Positions 8,841 to 17,852 of a stretch of 36,488 bases of DNA are shown here, piece after piece. A program made the translations under genes and the position numbers. This DNA is from Desulfobacterales bacterium (GTDB lineage Bacteria; Desulfobacterota; Desulfobacteria; Desulfobacterales; Desulfobacteraceae), in the NCBI GenBank assembly GCA_022361535.1, contig JAKSAU010000285.1:1-36488 (forward strand). The letters run 5' to 3'. The first letter of the stretch is position 1; each line of letters begins with the position of its first letter. Below the pieces are notes generated by a model. The model was given only the letters and a program-made list of their open reading frames with translations, made no database searches and was not told the DNA's origin.

Positions 8841-9965
8841 ATGGGTGAAACCAAGATCACCAAAAAACAGATCATCGATATTGCCCACGACTGCGGATTT
8901 GGAGATGTAGGGTTCACAAGTGCCGAACCGTTTGAGACCCACAGAGAATTTCTGCAGGGCAGACAACCCGAATATGGATGGGCAGAAAAAATCGGGCTGG
9001 CCCTCATGGATGGTACAGACCCGTCAACTATTCTTAAAAACGCAAAAACCGTCATCGTCCTCATGGAAGTCTATATGCGAAACACCTATCCCACAGAGAT
9101 GGAAAACCATTTCGGGCGCTGTTATCTGGATGACGATCGAGTAACAAAAGACGGTCTTGCCAAGCGTATCCGGTCATTCAGGGGAGAACTGATTGAGCAT
9201 GGTATTAAAACCAAATGTCCTTTCAACCTTCCGCACCGGGTTGCCGCTGCCAGGGCAGGCATGGGAACTTTCGGTAAAAATTGTCTTTTCTACTCTAATA
9301 AAGTTGCCAGAAAAAGTTCATGGGTTCTTCCCATTGCCATTGTCATTGACAAGGAATTTGAGCCGGATACTCCCACCGTTGAGATGGGCTGCCCTGCCTG
9401 GTGTAAAAATGCCTGTATCGCCGCTTGCCCTACCCGGGCGTTGAAAGGAAACGGTACCATTGATCCCAGAAAATGCATTTCTTATTTAACCTATTTTGGC
9501 AAAGGACTGACTCCCTTGGAATTAAGAGAACCCATGGGACTAATGATCTACGGGTGTGACCGGTGCCAGAATGTTTGCCCAAGGAACGCGCCGTGGCTCG
9601 CCAAAGCAATGCCTTTAAATCCAAGGGTTGAAACAAAAGCACCCGACTTTGCCCTGCCCAACCTGCTGCACATGGATAAACCCTATTTTGAATCCAAAAT
9701 CTGGCCACACATGTTTTACATGGATTCAGATCATATTTGGCAATGGAAGATGAATACGGCCCGTGTCATGGGCAATACCCATGACCGGGCATTTGTAACG
9801 GACCTGATCAAAGCACTGGACAGTGAATCTGACGAACGTGTCAGGGCGATGGCTGCGTGGGCTCTGGGACGGCTTGGAGGTGAAAAGGCGCGGCAGAACC
9901 TGGATCGGTTCAGCAAAACAGAAAAGGGAATTGTCAAAAAAGAGATCAACCTTGCCCTGGCTTAA
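8841..9965 (+). CDS. COG1600 (QueG-like) double-[4Fe-4S] iron-sulfur protein
   Basis: 374 residues. The fold resembles epoxyqueuosine reductase / reductive-dehalogenase-type proteins: an N-terminal domain, a GMGTFGKN segment where QueG has its G-x-x-GKN/H motif, a ferredoxin-like part with eight cluster cysteines, and a C-terminal HEAT-like helical repeat (VRAMAAWALGRLGG, about 335-350). Cys184, 188, 192 and 196 have the spacing C-x3-C-x3-C-x3-CP, unlike the usual C-x2-C-x2-C-x3-CP. The second set is C212 and C239-x2-C242-x3-C246-P. A strong G-rich SD precedes the ATG. Being first in an operon with a ferredoxin and an acyl-CoA ligase, it may not make queuosine at all; a cobalamin-dependent or electron-transfer role is possible. 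Function is inferred from family only. Confidence 0.85.
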   Translation: MGETKITKKQIIDIAHDCGFGDVGFTSAEPFETHREFLQGRQPEYGWAEKIGLALMDGTDPSTILKNAKTVIVLMEVYMRNTYPTEMENHFGRCYLDDDRVTKDGLAKRIRSFRGELIEHGIKTKCPFNLPHRVAAARAGMGTFGKNCLFYSNKVARKSSWVLPIAIVIDKEFEPDTPTVEMGCPAWCKNACIAACPTRALKGNGTIDPRKCISYLTYFGKGLTPLELREPMGLMIYGCDRCQNVCPRNAPWLAKAMPLNPRVETKAPDFALPNLLHMDKPYFESKIWPHMFYMDSDHIWQWKMNTARVMGNTHDRAFVTDLIKALDSESDERVRAMAAWALGRLGGEKARQNLDRFSKTEKGIVKKEINLALA

Positions 9966-10002
9966 TCAAACTCATGAAGATTTATAAACAGGAGGCGTAT
10001 CA

Positions 10003-11070
10003 ATGAAAGACCCTATTTACAGAACCCTTCAGCAAAGACTGGACACATACTCCATGGGATTTCCATCTACGGAATCCGGTATTGAGATTAATATCCTGGA
10101 AAAGCTTTTTTCCATTGAAGATGCAGACCTGTTTCTCAATTTAAGCCCACAACTGGAAACACCTGACCAGGTTGCAGCCCGTATGGGTAAACCTATAGAA
10201 GAGACGGCACAAAAGCTGGGTGATATGGCTGACCGGGGATTGCTGTTTTCATTGAAAAAAGCAGATGCTATCCGGTATGGTGCTATTCCTTTTGTTCATG
10301 GTTTATTTGAGTTCCAGATCAACAAGATGGATAAGGAACTGGCCCGGATAGTCCGCCAGTACATGGACGAAGAATTCAAGGATGCCATGTCTTTTTCCTT
10401 GTCTAATTTTCTGCGGGTGATACCGGTTCACAAAACAATAGAATCAAGACCCAGGGTCGCAGCCTACGAAGATGCCATGAAGGTTCTTGAAAAAGCTAAT
10501 CCCATTGTCATCTCTGACTGTGCCTGCCGTAAATCAGCCGGCCTTATTGACCAGGCTTGTGATAAGCCGGTTGAAGTCTGTTTTATGCTGGGTTCCATGG
10601 GTAAGTATTACCTGGACCACGATATGGGACGCCAGATAGATCTTAAAGAAGCCGGTGAAATACTTTCAATGGCCCATGATGCAGGACTTGTCACCCAACC
10701 GGCCACATCCCAGAATCCAAGCGGCATGTGCAATTGCTGTGGGGACTGCTGCGGCCCTTTAACTTCTCTCAAAGATCATCCGAAACCTGCACAAATGGTT
10801 TTTTCCAATCATTTTGCCCAGGTAGATCCGGATCTGTGTACAAGTTGCGGCACCTGTGAACAAAGATGCCAGATCAATGCTTTTTTACTTGACGATACAA
10901 CGCTGGCAAAGGTAGATCTTGACAGGTGTATTGGCTGCGGGCTTTGTATCACCACCTGTCCGGAAGATGCCATTGAGCTGATACGCAAATCCGATGATCA
11001 ATTTCAGGTCCCGCCTGAAACCAGTTTTGAGCAAATGATGACCATGGCCCAGAAAAGAGGAGTAATATAA
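10003..11070 (+). CDS. 4Fe-4S dicluster ferredoxin protein with helical N-terminal domain
   Basis: 355 residues, soluble. The N-terminal half has a winged-helix-like segment (about 30-90: TPDQVAARMGKPIEETAQKL) with no cysteines. Then come DCACRKSAG (Cys near 173) and a dense GMCNCCGDCCG motif (about 242-251). The C-terminus carries two classical ferredoxin motifs, CTSCGTCEQRC (about 279-290) and CIGCGLCITTCPEDAI (about 309-323). The type is common in sulfate-reducing Deltaproteobacteria, where its partner is unproven. It starts 37 bases after the COG1600 gene with AGGAGG at good spacing, and 39 bases before the acyl-CoA ligase, so it probably shuttles electrons for an oxidoreduction linked to acyl-CoA metabolism (inference). 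Confidence 0.88.
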   Translation: MKDPIYRTLQQRLDTYSMGFPSTESGIEINILEKLFSIEDADLFLNLSPQLETPDQVAARMGKPIEETAQKLGDMADRGLLFSLKKADAIRYGAIPFVHGLFEFQINKMDKELARIVRQYMDEEFKDAMSFSLSNFLRVIPVHKTIESRPRVAAYEDAMKVLEKANPIVISDCACRKSAGLIDQACDKPVEVCFMLGSMGKYYLDHDMGRQIDLKEAGEILSMAHDAGLVTQPATSQNPSGMCNCCGDCCGPLTSLKDHPKPAQMVFSNHFAQVDPDLCTSCGTCEQRCQINAFLLDDTTLAKVDLDRCIGCGLCITTCPEDAIELIRKSDDQFQVPPETSFEQMMTMAQKRGVI

Positions 11071-11109
11071 ACATATAATTCTTATTAACCTTGTTCAGAA
11101 GGAGGAACG

Positions 11110-12843
11110 ATGACCCATCAGCCCTGGCAAACCCCTTTTTGGCCCAAAGGCGTAGCACCTGAAATCACGGATTACAAATTTCCATTATTTCACCTTTTGG
11201 ACAACTCGGCCCGAAAGTACCCCAACAATACCTTCACCATCTTTGCCGGTGCATCCAAGACTTATGCCCAGGTCAAGGATACGGCTGACCGTATCGCCAA
11301 CTTCCTTTTCACCAAAGGTATAAAAAAAGGGGACAAAGTTGCCATATTCCTTCCCAATCTACCCCATTTTCCTGAAATCCTTTTCGGGATACTTAAAGCC
11401 GGAGCAGTTGCAGTTAACTGCAACCCTATATATACGGCACCGGAACTCAACCACCAGCTCAAAGATTCAGAGTCCAAAATGGTCTTTTGCATGGACCATC
11501 CCGAGTTTTATAAAAACACCAAAGGAGCCATCAAGGGGACCGGTGTTGAAACGGTTGTCGTATGTAATATAAAGTCCTATCTTCCCAAACTCAAAGGGTT
11601 TATCGGCGGGCTTTTGGGAAAAATTCCAAAGGCGGACAAAATTGAACCCGGCCATCTTATGTTTGATGATGTAGTGGCTGCAGCGTCTCCGAATCCGCCC
11701 GATGTGGACATTGACCCTGAGAACGATACCGCCATCATGCTTTACACCGGGGGAACCACTGGCTTGCCCAAAGGAGCGGAACTGGTTCATACCAATTTTA
11801 CACATAATGTCATGGCACCACTTGAGTGGTGCTATCTTACCCAGGAACCGGGCGGTGAACCTGAAAAGCTTCGAGAGGGAGACTTTCACTCTTTTCTTGG
11901 GGTGTTGCCGTGGTATCATAGTTTTGGACTGAGCGGTGCTCTTCTCATAAGTTGCACTTTAGGTGCCAAGATTGTCTGCATTCCTGACCCCAGGGCAGGC
12001 AATCCACCTTTCACCGAAGTGCTTGAGGCCGTGCAAAAATACAAGACCACCTTTATGGCTGCTGTGCCCACCATTTTCGTGGCATTTGCCAACCATCCAA
12101 ACCTGAGCAAATATGATGTATCTTCTTTTATGGGGTGTATTTCAGGTGGTGCGCCTCTGCCTCCGGAAGTATGCAAAGAATTTGAAGAAAAAACCGGGGC
12201 CATTATATTTGAAGCATACGGCCTGACTGAAACAGCGCCGGCCCTGACCGCCAACCCCACGTTTCCTGAAACCCGTCGTATCGGTTCCATTGGATTCCCC
12301 TTGCCCAACACGGATGTTAAAATCCTGGATATCGACGATCCCACAAAAGAATTACCCCAGGGAGAGGATGGTGAACTTGCCGCTTCCGGTCCCCAGGTAA
12401 TGAAAGGATATTGGAACCGCCCTGATGCCAACGAAAGCTGCTTTGTTCACATCAACGGCAGGCGTTATTTTCTTACCGGTGACATCGCCCACATTGATGA
12501 TGACGGATATGTGGTCATTACAGACAGGAAAAAAGACATGATCCTGGTAGGCGGTTTTAACGTTTATCCCAGGGATGTCGAAGATATTCTTTTCACCCAT
12601 CCAAAGGTTGAGTTGGCCGCAGTCATTGGTGTCCCCCACGATAAATCAGGGGAACAAGTAAAGGCTTACGTCAAACTCAAGGACGGCGAAACTGCCACAG
12701 AAGATGAAATTATGGCCTTTTGCAAAGAAAACATGGCCGGATACAAACGCCCCCGAGCAATTGAATTCAGGGATGAAATACCCATGTCCAATGTGGGCAA
12801 AATCCTACGAAGAGTACTCAGGGATGAAGTGCTTGGCAATTAA
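11110..12843 (+). CDS. fadD: long-chain acyl-CoA synthetase / AMP-dependent ligase
   Basis: 577 residues. It activates a carboxylic acid with ATP and CoA to an acyl-CoA, in the cytosol or at the inner membrane. The P-loop-like AMP-binding motif LYTGGTTGLPKG (about 210-222) and the second motif EAYGLTETAP (about 372) are intact; the hinge region has TGDIAHIDDDGY and DRKKDMILVGGFNVYP. The C-terminal catalytic Lys lies in PMSNVGKILRRVLRDE. Length and motifs fit the FadD class rather than acetyl-CoA synthetase. GGAGGAACG is the SD. It is last in a three-gene operon probably repressed by the divergent TetR, a common arrangement for fatty-acid uptake and oxidation genes. The actual acid substrate cannot be told. 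It is convergent with the metallo-hydrolase gene, 33 bases away. Confidence 0.9.
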   Translation: MTHQPWQTPFWPKGVAPEITDYKFPLFHLLDNSARKYPNNTFTIFAGASKTYAQVKDTADRIANFLFTKGIKKGDKVAIFLPNLPHFPEILFGILKAGAVAVNCNPIYTAPELNHQLKDSESKMVFCMDHPEFYKNTKGAIKGTGVETVVVCNIKSYLPKLKGFIGGLLGKIPKADKIEPGHLMFDDVVAAASPNPPDVDIDPENDTAIMLYTGGTTGLPKGAELVHTNFTHNVMAPLEWCYLTQEPGGEPEKLREGDFHSFLGVLPWYHSFGLSGALLISCTLGAKIVCIPDPRAGNPPFTEVLEAVQKYKTTFMAAVPTIFVAFANHPNLSKYDVSSFMGCISGGAPLPPEVCKEFEEKTGAIIFEAYGLTETAPALTANPTFPETRRIGSIGFPLPNTDVKILDIDDPTKELPQGEDGELAASGPQVMKGYWNRPDANESCFVHINGRRYFLTGDIAHIDDDGYVVITDRKKDMILVGGFNVYPRDVEDILFTHPKVELAAVIGVPHDKSGEQVKAYVKLKDGETATEDEIMAFCKENMAGYKRPRAIEFRDEIPMSNVGKILRRVLRDEVLGN

Positions 12844-12876
12844 AAACGATACTGTTGAATAAAGTAAGGCAGGATC

Positions 12877-13665
12877 CTACAGTCTGATCATTTCACCCGG
12901 GCGGTCAGGTCCTGCCACATACAATGCTGTGTGGGAACCGTTAAGTCCTTTTGCAACCTCATGGGCAGCCTTTTTGGGACAGTTGTTTTCTTCACTTAGA
13001 TGGGCCAGAATTACATGATCCAGTTCATGATGGTGAAGCTCCACGATCAAATCCCGGGCATCGTAGTTGGAAAGGTGACCGGTTCTGGATTTTATCCGCT
13101 GTTTTAGATGCCAGGGATAAGGCCCTTCCACGAGCATTCTCGGATCATGGTTGGACTCCAGATACAAGGCATTTGAATGGCTTAAGTGAGTTTTAACCAG
13201 GTTAGTTGCCACGCCTAAGTCAGTGGCAATGCCGATCTTTTTTCCACCATAACTTAAGGTTAAGCCAGCAGGATCACAGGCATCATGGCTTATGGAAAAG
13301 GGATTGACAGTCAGTTCACCGATCTCAAAGGCAGAACCGCATTCAAAAAAGTTCAGAAGTTCTATCTTACCAAGTCCCTTGCAGGCCCTGTAGGTTTCCC
13401 TTGTCAAATAGACGGGGATATTGAACCTGCGGCTCAATATCCCCGCCCCTTTGATATGATCGGTATGTTCATGGGTGATGATAATGGCTTTCAGGCGGTC
13501 CGGGGATTCCCCCACAGCAGCAAGCCGCCGTTCGGTTTCTATACCTGAAAGCCCTGCATCAACAAGTACGGCTGTATCCGAAGTGGATACAAATACAGAG
13601 TTCCCCTTGCTGCCGCTGGCAAGGGGACACAGGCAAAATGAACTATTCTTTTGCTTGCTCGGCAT
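12877..13665 (-). CDS. MBL-fold metallo-hydrolase, WalJ/YycJ-like
   Basis: 262 residues. The metallo-beta-lactamase fold has H65-E-H67-T-D69-H70 as the zinc motif, preceded by ASGSKGNS (about 16-23) and LVDAGLSG, and followed by NHDPRML, HLSNYDA and AHLSEENN, a set typical of the YycJ/WalJ group (related to 5'-exonuclease and DNA-repair nucleases). The start at ATG 13665 was chosen because the family begins just before the ASGS motif; a longer ORF extends into pnp. Its first 23 bases overlap the end of pnp in another frame, so it is translationally coupled as the tail of the pnp transcription unit. Confidence 0.9.
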   Translation of the reverse strand: MPSKQKNSSFCLCPLASGSKGNSVFVSTSDTAVLVDAGLSGIETERRLAAVGESPDRLKAIIITHEHTDHIKGAGILSRRFNIPVYLTRETYRACKGLGKIELLNFFECGSAFEIGELTVNPFSISHDACDPAGLTLSYGGKKIGIATDLGVATNLVKTHLSHSNALYLESNHDPRMLVEGPYPWHLKQRIKSRTGHLSNYDARDLIVELHHHELDHVILAHLSEENNCPKKAAHEVAKGLNGSHTALYVAGPDRPGEMIRL

Positions 13666-15745
13666 CTTTCTTTGCAGCTTTATAGCTGAGTTTAATCTTG
13701 CCGTCACGGGTAATATCCAGCACCTTGACCTTTATGACTTCGCCTTCTTTGACCACATCGGAGACTTTCTTCACCCTGTAGTCAGCAAGCTCTGAAATAT
13801 GCACCAGGCCGTCGGTACCGGACTTAATGTTCACAAACGCGCCAAAATCAGTGATCTTGACTACGGCACCTTCGTAGATGGCACCGATTTCAGGATCCAT
13901 GGCAATATCTGATACCATGGCAACTGCTTTGGCAGAATCTTCTTCGTTTTCCGCAGCAATTTTAACGATACCGTCATCATCGACTTCAATGGTAGTATTG
14001 GTATCTGCCTGTAAAGCACGGATCACTTTACCGCCAGGACCGATGATGTCACGGATCTTATCCTTGTTAATTTTGATAGAGACAATCTTGGGAGCATGGG
14101 GAGATACTTCCTCACGCGACTTATCCAATGTTTTCAGCATCTCGTCAAGGATATGGATCCTGCCGCCGTTGGCTTGATTCAATGCGGTTTCCATAATTTC
14201 TTTTGACAGCTCTTTGATCTTGATATCCATCTGCAGGGCTGTGATCCCCTCACGGGTACCGGTAACCTTGAAGTCCATGTCACCGAAGTGGTCTTCATCA
14301 CCAAGGATATCTGAAAGAACAACTGTCTTGTCCCCGTCTTTAACCAGACCCATGGCAATACCGGATACAGGTGCTTTAATGGGTACCCCGCCGTCCATCA
14401 GAGCCAGGCAGCCGGAGCATACCGTACCCATGGAAGAGGACCCGTTTGATTCCATAACTTCACCGACCAGGCGAATCGTATATTCAAACTCGTCATTTGG
14501 AGGAATGACCGGAACAAGCGCTCTGTGGGCCAAGTTACCGTGACCGATGTCCCTGCGTGAAGGACCGCCGGGGCGTTTAACTTCACCTACGGAATAGGGC
14601 GGAAAGTTGTAATGAAGCATGAAAGAGCGAGTCAGATTCCCGTCATTAAGAGTCTCAAGACGCTGCTCGTCCAGACCGGAACCCAAAGTGAGCACACCCA
14701 GAACCTGGGTTTCACCTCTGGTGAAAAGGGCAGAGCCATGGGGTCTGGGAAGAGGTCCTGCCTCACATGTAATCTGGCGGATTTCATCAAAGGCGCGGCC
14801 GTCAATTCTTTTATCTTCATTGAGAACGATGTCACGGGACACTTTTTTAACAAGCTTGGAGAAAACCTCTTTAATCTCTTTGCCTTGTTCGGGATACGCT
14901 TCAGCAAAGTGGGCCACGGTCTCATCCTTGAGTTCAGCTTTGGCATCATTGCGGGCCATTTTATCTTTGATCTGGACCGTTTCATGGATTTTGTCCCATG
15001 CATATGCTTTGACTTTTTCAGCCAATTCTTCATCCCGCTGGGGAGGTGTAAAGGGACGCTTTTCTTTTCCAACAGCTGCTTTGAGCTCTTCCTGGAGTGC
15101 AATTGCAGGCTGCATGGCTTCATGGCCGAAAAAGATGGCATCCAGCATATCTTTTTCAGAAACAATGTCTGCCCCGCCTTCTACCATAACCACACCGGTT
15201 TTTGATCCGGCAACCGTCAGATCGATATCACTTTCTTCCATCTGGGCAGGTGTGGGATTGGCAATAAACTCACCATTCACACGACCAACCTTAATACCGG
15301 CAATAGGGCCGTTAAAAGGAATGTTAGAAATTTCAAGGGCTGTTGATGCGCCAATCATTGCCAGGATTCCAGGTTCGCATTCTTTATCCGTAGACATAAC
15401 CGTAGCGATGACCTGGGTTTCGAAATTATAATCGTCCTCGAAAAGGGGACGGATAGGCCGGTCAATGAGACGGGCGTTCAGGGTTTCGTTTTCAGAGGGT
15501 CTTCCGATCTCACGTCTGAAGTAGTTGCCCGGAATTCTGCCGGCAGCGTAAATCCGCTCCTGGTATTCGACAGACAGGGGCAAAAAACTAATGTCTTCTT
15601 TGGGGTCTCTTGCGGCCACAGCTGTTACAAGAACAACTGTTTCGCCATAAGTCACAACAACTGACCCGGAGGCCTGTTTGGCCATTTTGCCGGTACTGAT
15701 GGATAATTCTTTTCCACCGATCTCAGCTGATACAATCTTCTCCAT
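13643..15745 (-). CDS. pnp: polyribonucleotide nucleotidyltransferase (PNPase)
   Basis: 3'-5' phosphorolytic exoribonuclease and polyadenylating enzyme, 700 residues, the family's usual size. Two RNase PH domains (about 10-230 and 320-550), a KH domain ([13 protein letters not shown], about 560) and a C-terminal S1 domain ([15 protein letters not shown], about 625-690) are present in order; the [22 protein letters not shown] and [10 protein letters not shown] segments are characteristic. The SD AGGAG sits before the ATG at 15745. The gene is downstream of rpsO after a strong hairpin, the classic rpsO-pnp arrangement. Its 235-base upstream gap may hold its own promoter and a processing site, but no convincing promoter was picked. 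Confidence 0.97.
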   Translation of the reverse strand: MEKIVSAEIGGKELSISTGKMAKQASGSVVVTYGETVVLVTAVAARDPKEDISFLPLSVEYQERIYAAGRIPGNYFRREIGRPSENETLNARLIDRPIRPLFEDDYNFETQVIATVMSTDKECEPGILAMIGASTALEISNIPFNGPIAGIKVGRVNGEFIANPTPAQMEESDIDLTVAGSKTGVVMVEGGADIVSEKDMLDAIFFGHEAMQPAIALQEELKAAVGKEKRPFTPPQRDEELAEKVKAYAWDKIHETVQIKDKMARNDAKAELKDETVAHFAEAYPEQGKEIKEVFSKLVKKVSRDIVLNEDKRIDGRAFDEIRQITCEAGPLPRPHGSALFTRGETQVLGVLTLGSGLDEQRLETLNDGNLTRSFMLHYNFPPYSVGEVKRPGGPSRRDIGHGNLAHRALVPVIPPNDEFEYTIRLVGEVMESNGSSSMGTVCSGCLALMDGGVPIKAPVSGIAMGLVKDGDKTVVLSDILGDEDHFGDMDFKVTGTREGITALQMDIKIKELSKEIMETALNQANGGRIHILDEMLKTLDKSREEVSPHAPKIVSIKINKDKIRDIIGPGGKVIRALQADTNTTIEVDDDGIVKIAAENEEDSAKAVAMVSDIAMDPEIGAIYEGAVVKITDFGAFVNIKSGTDGLVHISELADYRVKKVSDVVKEGEVIKVKVLDITRDGKIKLSYKAAKKDAEQAKE

Positions 15746-15923
15746 AATTTCTCCTAATGTAGAAACAAATTGAATATTAAAAAAGGCAGCAAATAATGGA
15801 AAAGGCTTTACAGATCATAAACCCGCATGTTTACCATCAAACACCTCAATACTGACAATGGGTTGGTTTGATAGCAAAGATGCGAACTTATATAAAAACC
15901 ATTCCGATAAAAAGCCGCCTGGT

Positions 15924-15971
15924 GAAAATAAAAAACCGGTTTTTGACCTGTAAAACGTCAAAAACCGGTTT
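15924..15971 (-). terminator. rpsO terminator / processing hairpin in the rpsO-pnp gap
   Basis: Perfect 15-bp inverted repeat, arms 15933-15947 and 15957-15971 (AAACCGGTTTTTGAC and its complement) with a 9-base loop, followed on the minus strand by a T-rich tail (15924-15932). It begins 9 bases after the rpsO stop. In E. coli the same gap has a terminator and RNase III site; here it probably sets the pnp to rpsO expression ratio. Confidence 0.85.
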
Positions 15972-15980
15972 AAGGTCATC

Positions 15981-16250
15981 TTACCTTCTTAGTCCGAGTT
16001 TCTCGATCAAAGAACGGTATCTGTTTATGTCTTTTTTCTTGACATAATCCAGCAGGCTTCTGCGGCGCCCGACCAAAATCAGAAGACCACGTCTTGAATG
16101 ATGGTCTTTTTTGTGGACCTTCAAATGCTCGGTCAAGTAGCTGATTCTGTGGGTTAAAATAGCCACCTGAACTTCAGGGGACCCGGTGTCGGACTCGTGG
16201 AGCTTGAATTGTTCAATCATCTCCTCTTTGTTTTCTGCAAGTAAAACCAC
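15981..16250 (-). CDS. rpsO: 30S ribosomal protein S15
   Basis: 89 residues, normal length. Conserved [47 protein letters not shown] and the LIEKLGLR end are all present. It binds 16S rRNA early in small-subunit assembly. The start is GTG at 16250 with an AAAGGAG SD; the family's usual ATG is replaced. It sits between truB and pnp as in many bacteria. Confidence 0.97.
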   Translation of the reverse strand: MVLLAENKEEMIEQFKLHESDTGSPEVQVAILTHRISYLTEHLKVHKKDHHSRRGLLILVGRRRSLLDYVKKKDINRYRSLIEKLGLRR

Positions 16251-16394
16251 TGTAACACTCCTTTATTTGGAATAAATTAAAACGGCACCTGTGTTGGCGA
16301 TTTATCCAATGACCTTTTATCCAATATTCCATTCAGAACCAAGGTGCATAAGTCGCCAAAGTACCATAGCGATGTAACCTGGTACTTTTACCAG

Positions 16395-17348
16395 TTAACC
16401 GCTAAAAACGCAACAATATTTATAGGTTTGCCCTGTTTTATCCGGCCGGACAATGGCCAGAAGGATATCGTTTTGATCAATTATACGAAATTGGTCTTCA
16501 TCCTCTTTAAAAGCTGTCTTGTTTTCTATGGCAGGCTTTATGTTGGGCGGGCCAAGCTCTTCAACCTTTAAAGGCTGGCCATACTTTATTTTTTGGGCAG
16601 TTGCTTCATCTGCTTCAATGGCAGGCAGGAACTTAAGGCATTGGGACATGGGAACAATGCGTTTCTCAATTTGAGTACGCTCCATTATTTCAATACTCTC
16701 CAAATCCACAGCATCCTCAATGTAAAATTGGCTGGACCGGGTCCGGCACAAACCTGATAAATGTGCCCCGCACCCAAGCTTTTTACCCATATCAAAGGCA
16801 AGGCTGCGGATATAAGTGCCGCCGGAACAAAGCACATTCACATCAAGTTCAGGCAGCCCTTCAGAAGATACGGTATAATTCTCCATCGAAATGTGAAAAA
16901 TCTCGATCTGCCTAGGGGGTTTTTGAATCATCTTGCCCTGACGAGCCAGTTTATACAATGGCTGCCCCTTGTGTTTCAAGGCTGAAAAGGCCGGTGGAAT
17001 CTGCTCTTGTTTGCCTGAAAAGGACGTCACCACGTTGCTTACGGCTTCAGGATCAATCTTAGCCAATGCGTCGGGATCAGCCTTTGCGCTTTGGCTGCCG
17101 GTGCAGTCGTAGGTATCGGTTTCAACACCTAATGTCACACGGGCTCTGTATCCTTTATGTCCATCCAAAAAAAACCGTGAAATCCGGGTAGCCTTGCCCA
17201 CGGCAATTAAAAGCACACCAGTAGCAAAAGGGTCCAGGGTTCCGGTATGGCCTATCTTCTTTACTTGAAGCAGTCTTTTTAAACGGCCAACCACACCGGC
17301 CGAGGACATCCCCTCAGGTTTATTTACGACAAGAATACCGTCTTTCAT
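16395..17348 (-). CDS. truB: tRNA pseudouridine-55 synthase
   Basis: Makes pseudouridine 55 in the T loop of tRNAs. 317 residues. The catalytic Asp is D39 in GHTGTLDPFATGVL, with the family's N-terminal GILVVNKPEGMSS (residues 4-16) and the later GGTYIRSLAFDMG and CGAHLSGLCRTRS segments. A C-terminal PUA-like part (about 250-317) follows. The gene begins 72 bases after rbfA ends and ends 144 bases before rpsO starts. A 9-bp inverted repeat (AAAGTACCA / TGGTACTTT, about 16359-16389) near its 3' end could slow exonucleases, but has no T run. Confidence 0.95.
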   Translation of the reverse strand: MKDGILVVNKPEGMSSAGVVGRLKRLLQVKKIGHTGTLDPFATGVLLIAVGKATRISRFFLDGHKGYRARVTLGVETDTYDCTGSQSAKADPDALAKIDPEAVSNVVTSFSGKQEQIPPAFSALKHKGQPLYKLARQGKMIQKPPRQIEIFHISMENYTVSSEGLPELDVNVLCSGGTYIRSLAFDMGKKLGCGAHLSGLCRTRSSQFYIEDAVDLESIEIMERTQIEKRIVPMSQCLKFLPAIEADEATAQKIKYGQPLKVEELGPPNIKPAIENKTAFKEDEDQFRIIDQNDILLAIVRPDKTGQTYKYCCVFSG

Positions 17349-17420
17349 GGAAGTGCCGGGACCTTAAAAAAAAGCTTTTCAAGATCCCGCCTTTTTAGAT
17401 CAGTTGTTGGGCGTGGTCCC

Positions 17421-17840
17421 TTAACCGTTTCCGTCAGTGGGAGTGTTAGGACCGGCTGAGGAGCTGTCCTCTATATTGCTCTCCTGCCTGTCTTCACCTT
17501 TTGGAGCGGCCTTGATAAGGGCATCCAGGCGGGCGGCCTTATCAAAGGTATCATCGTGGACAAACCGCAGATCCGGCATGTATTTGAGACCCAGTTTCGG
17601 AGCAATGCTTTTTTTGATAAAGCCTTTGGACTTTTTAAAACCGGTTAAGGTCTCCCGAATCCTTTTTTTATCTCCAAATACAGTGATATACACGTCGGCG
17701 ACCCTCAGGTCCGGGGACATTTTCACCCCGGAGATAGTGGCCATCTCGACCCTCGGGTCCTGCATCTTCTTGGTCAAAAGCTCTGTGATGGCCTGCTGGA
17801 TCTTGATCCCGATCCGTTCGCCTCGTGCATAGGGTTTCAT
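17421..17840 (-). CDS. rbfA: ribosome-binding factor A
   Basis: 139 residues. Assists late 16S rRNA and 30S maturation. It shows the KH-like core with RIGIKIQQAITELLTKKMQDP, VEMATISGVKMSPDLRVADVYI and LKYMPDLRFVHDDTFDKAARLD, typical of RbfA. The C-terminal ~25 residues are acidic and Ser/Asn-rich, an ordinary disordered tail. Starts 12 bases after infB stops, so the two are co-transcribed and probably coupled. Confidence 0.95.
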   Translation of the reverse strand: MKPYARGERIGIKIQQAITELLTKKMQDPRVEMATISGVKMSPDLRVADVYITVFGDKKRIRETLTGFKKSKGFIKKSIAPKLGLKYMPDLRFVHDDTFDKAARLDALIKAAPKGEDRQESNIEDSSSAGPNTPTDGNG

Positions 17841-17852
17841 TGTTCTATCCGG

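Noticed and set aside
14612..15431. Long plus-strand ORFs opposite pnp (197 and 270 codons)
   Set aside because: Shadows of the pnp frame; the minus-strand reading has full PNPase motifs and a good SD.
16359..16389. AAAGTACCA / TGGTACTTT inverted repeat as a truB terminator
   Set aside because: No T run after the stem and the arms overlap the truB 3' region; kept only as a comment under truB.
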